Source: CAZVRZ01 sp964629965
GTDB lineage: Bacteria > Chloroflexota > Anaerolineae > Anaerolineales > UBA4823
Direction: 5' to 3'
Assembly (NCBI GenBank): GCA_964629965.1
Contig: CAZVRZ010000147.1
Span: 1 to 12,854, forward strand
Length of the DNA: 12,854 nt
A program made the position numbers and the translations under genes. Numbering within the stretch: position 1 is the first letter of the stretch; the number at the start of each line of letters is the position of its first letter. Below are positions 12,695 to 12,854 of this stretch, piece by piece. A model generated the notes under the pieces. The model did not search any database, was not told the DNA's origin, and was given only the letters and a program-made list of their open reading frames with translations.

Positions 12695-12854
12695 AAACAG
12701 AAATGCTGCCCAACGAGCGCTTGCAGTAAGTTTCTAGTGAAGAGGCCCGATGGGCAATAACTTAGGCACTTGGTTTTCTATATCGTAACCTGCCTTGTGC
12801 TTTAGTTTCCGCTAAAAACAATTAGCCGAACAAGCCGGAAATTGCTTCCGGGCA
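12695..12854. other. Intergenic tail with hairpins
   Basis: No gene is visible up to the window edge. GCCCAAC (about 12709-12715) pairs imperfectly with GATGGGC some 35 bases on, and a perfect CCGGAA-attgc-TTCCGG hairpin lies at 12835-12851. The window ends 3 bases after it, so a T-tract that would make it a terminator of the NHL gene cannot be seen. Confidence 0.4.

Overview
The window looks like a chromosomal stretch from a GC-rich environmental bacterium. Gene content (a CruF-type carotenoid protein, an SPL-family radical SAM protein, a GH4 glycosidase, a CshA/DeaD helicase with a DbpA-type RNA-binding end) and scattered palindromic repeats suggest a Chloroflexota (Anaerolineae-like) genome. 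That assignment is inference; there is no rRNA or marker gene to prove it.

Left part (1-4860). A partial CruF-like carotenoid gene runs leftwards off the window edge. A small three-helix membrane protein is divergent from it. Four further genes are read leftwards: an ArsR-type regulator, a membrane-anchored beta-lactamase-fold serine hydrolase, a zinc-dependent phospholipase C-like protein and an SPL-family radical SAM protein. The last two overlap by 11 bases. The ArsR gene has a consensus promoter buried in repeated operator half-sites, and its ATG sits where transcription should start, which suggests a leaderless, autoregulated mRNA that may continue into the hydrolase gene.

Middle (4860-7800). 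This is a rearranged, repeat-rich patch. It holds a perfect 12-bp palindrome fused to a 174-bp copy of the 3' end of a DinB/ClbS-like gene whose intact copy is 2.9 kb away. Next comes a coding fragment of unknown family that appears truncated by that copy, then a short signal-peptide ORF on the opposite strand. A possible small RNA follows (extended -10 promoter, hairpins, rho-independent terminator). Then comes a full-length DEAD-box RNA helicase with a structured leader and a strong terminator.

Right part (7800-11240). Three leftward genes: a GH4 family glycosidase, a lipoprotein esterase of the PHB-depolymerase/acetyl-xylan-esterase type, and the intact DinB/ClbS-like protein. The last two are 23 bases apart and probably co-transcribed. 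Behind the GH4 gene is an island of palindromic repeats that includes a second copy of the repeat seen near 2950.

Right edge (11240-12854). Two rightward genes with visibly more A+T encode a small protein of unknown function and a six-bladed-propeller (NHL-repeat) protein. The base composition shift suggests acquired DNA. I saw no CRISPR array, tRNA, rRNA, transposase or prophage gene. The window reads as mostly ordinary metabolism and regulation; the unusual points are the regulatory structures and the duplication.
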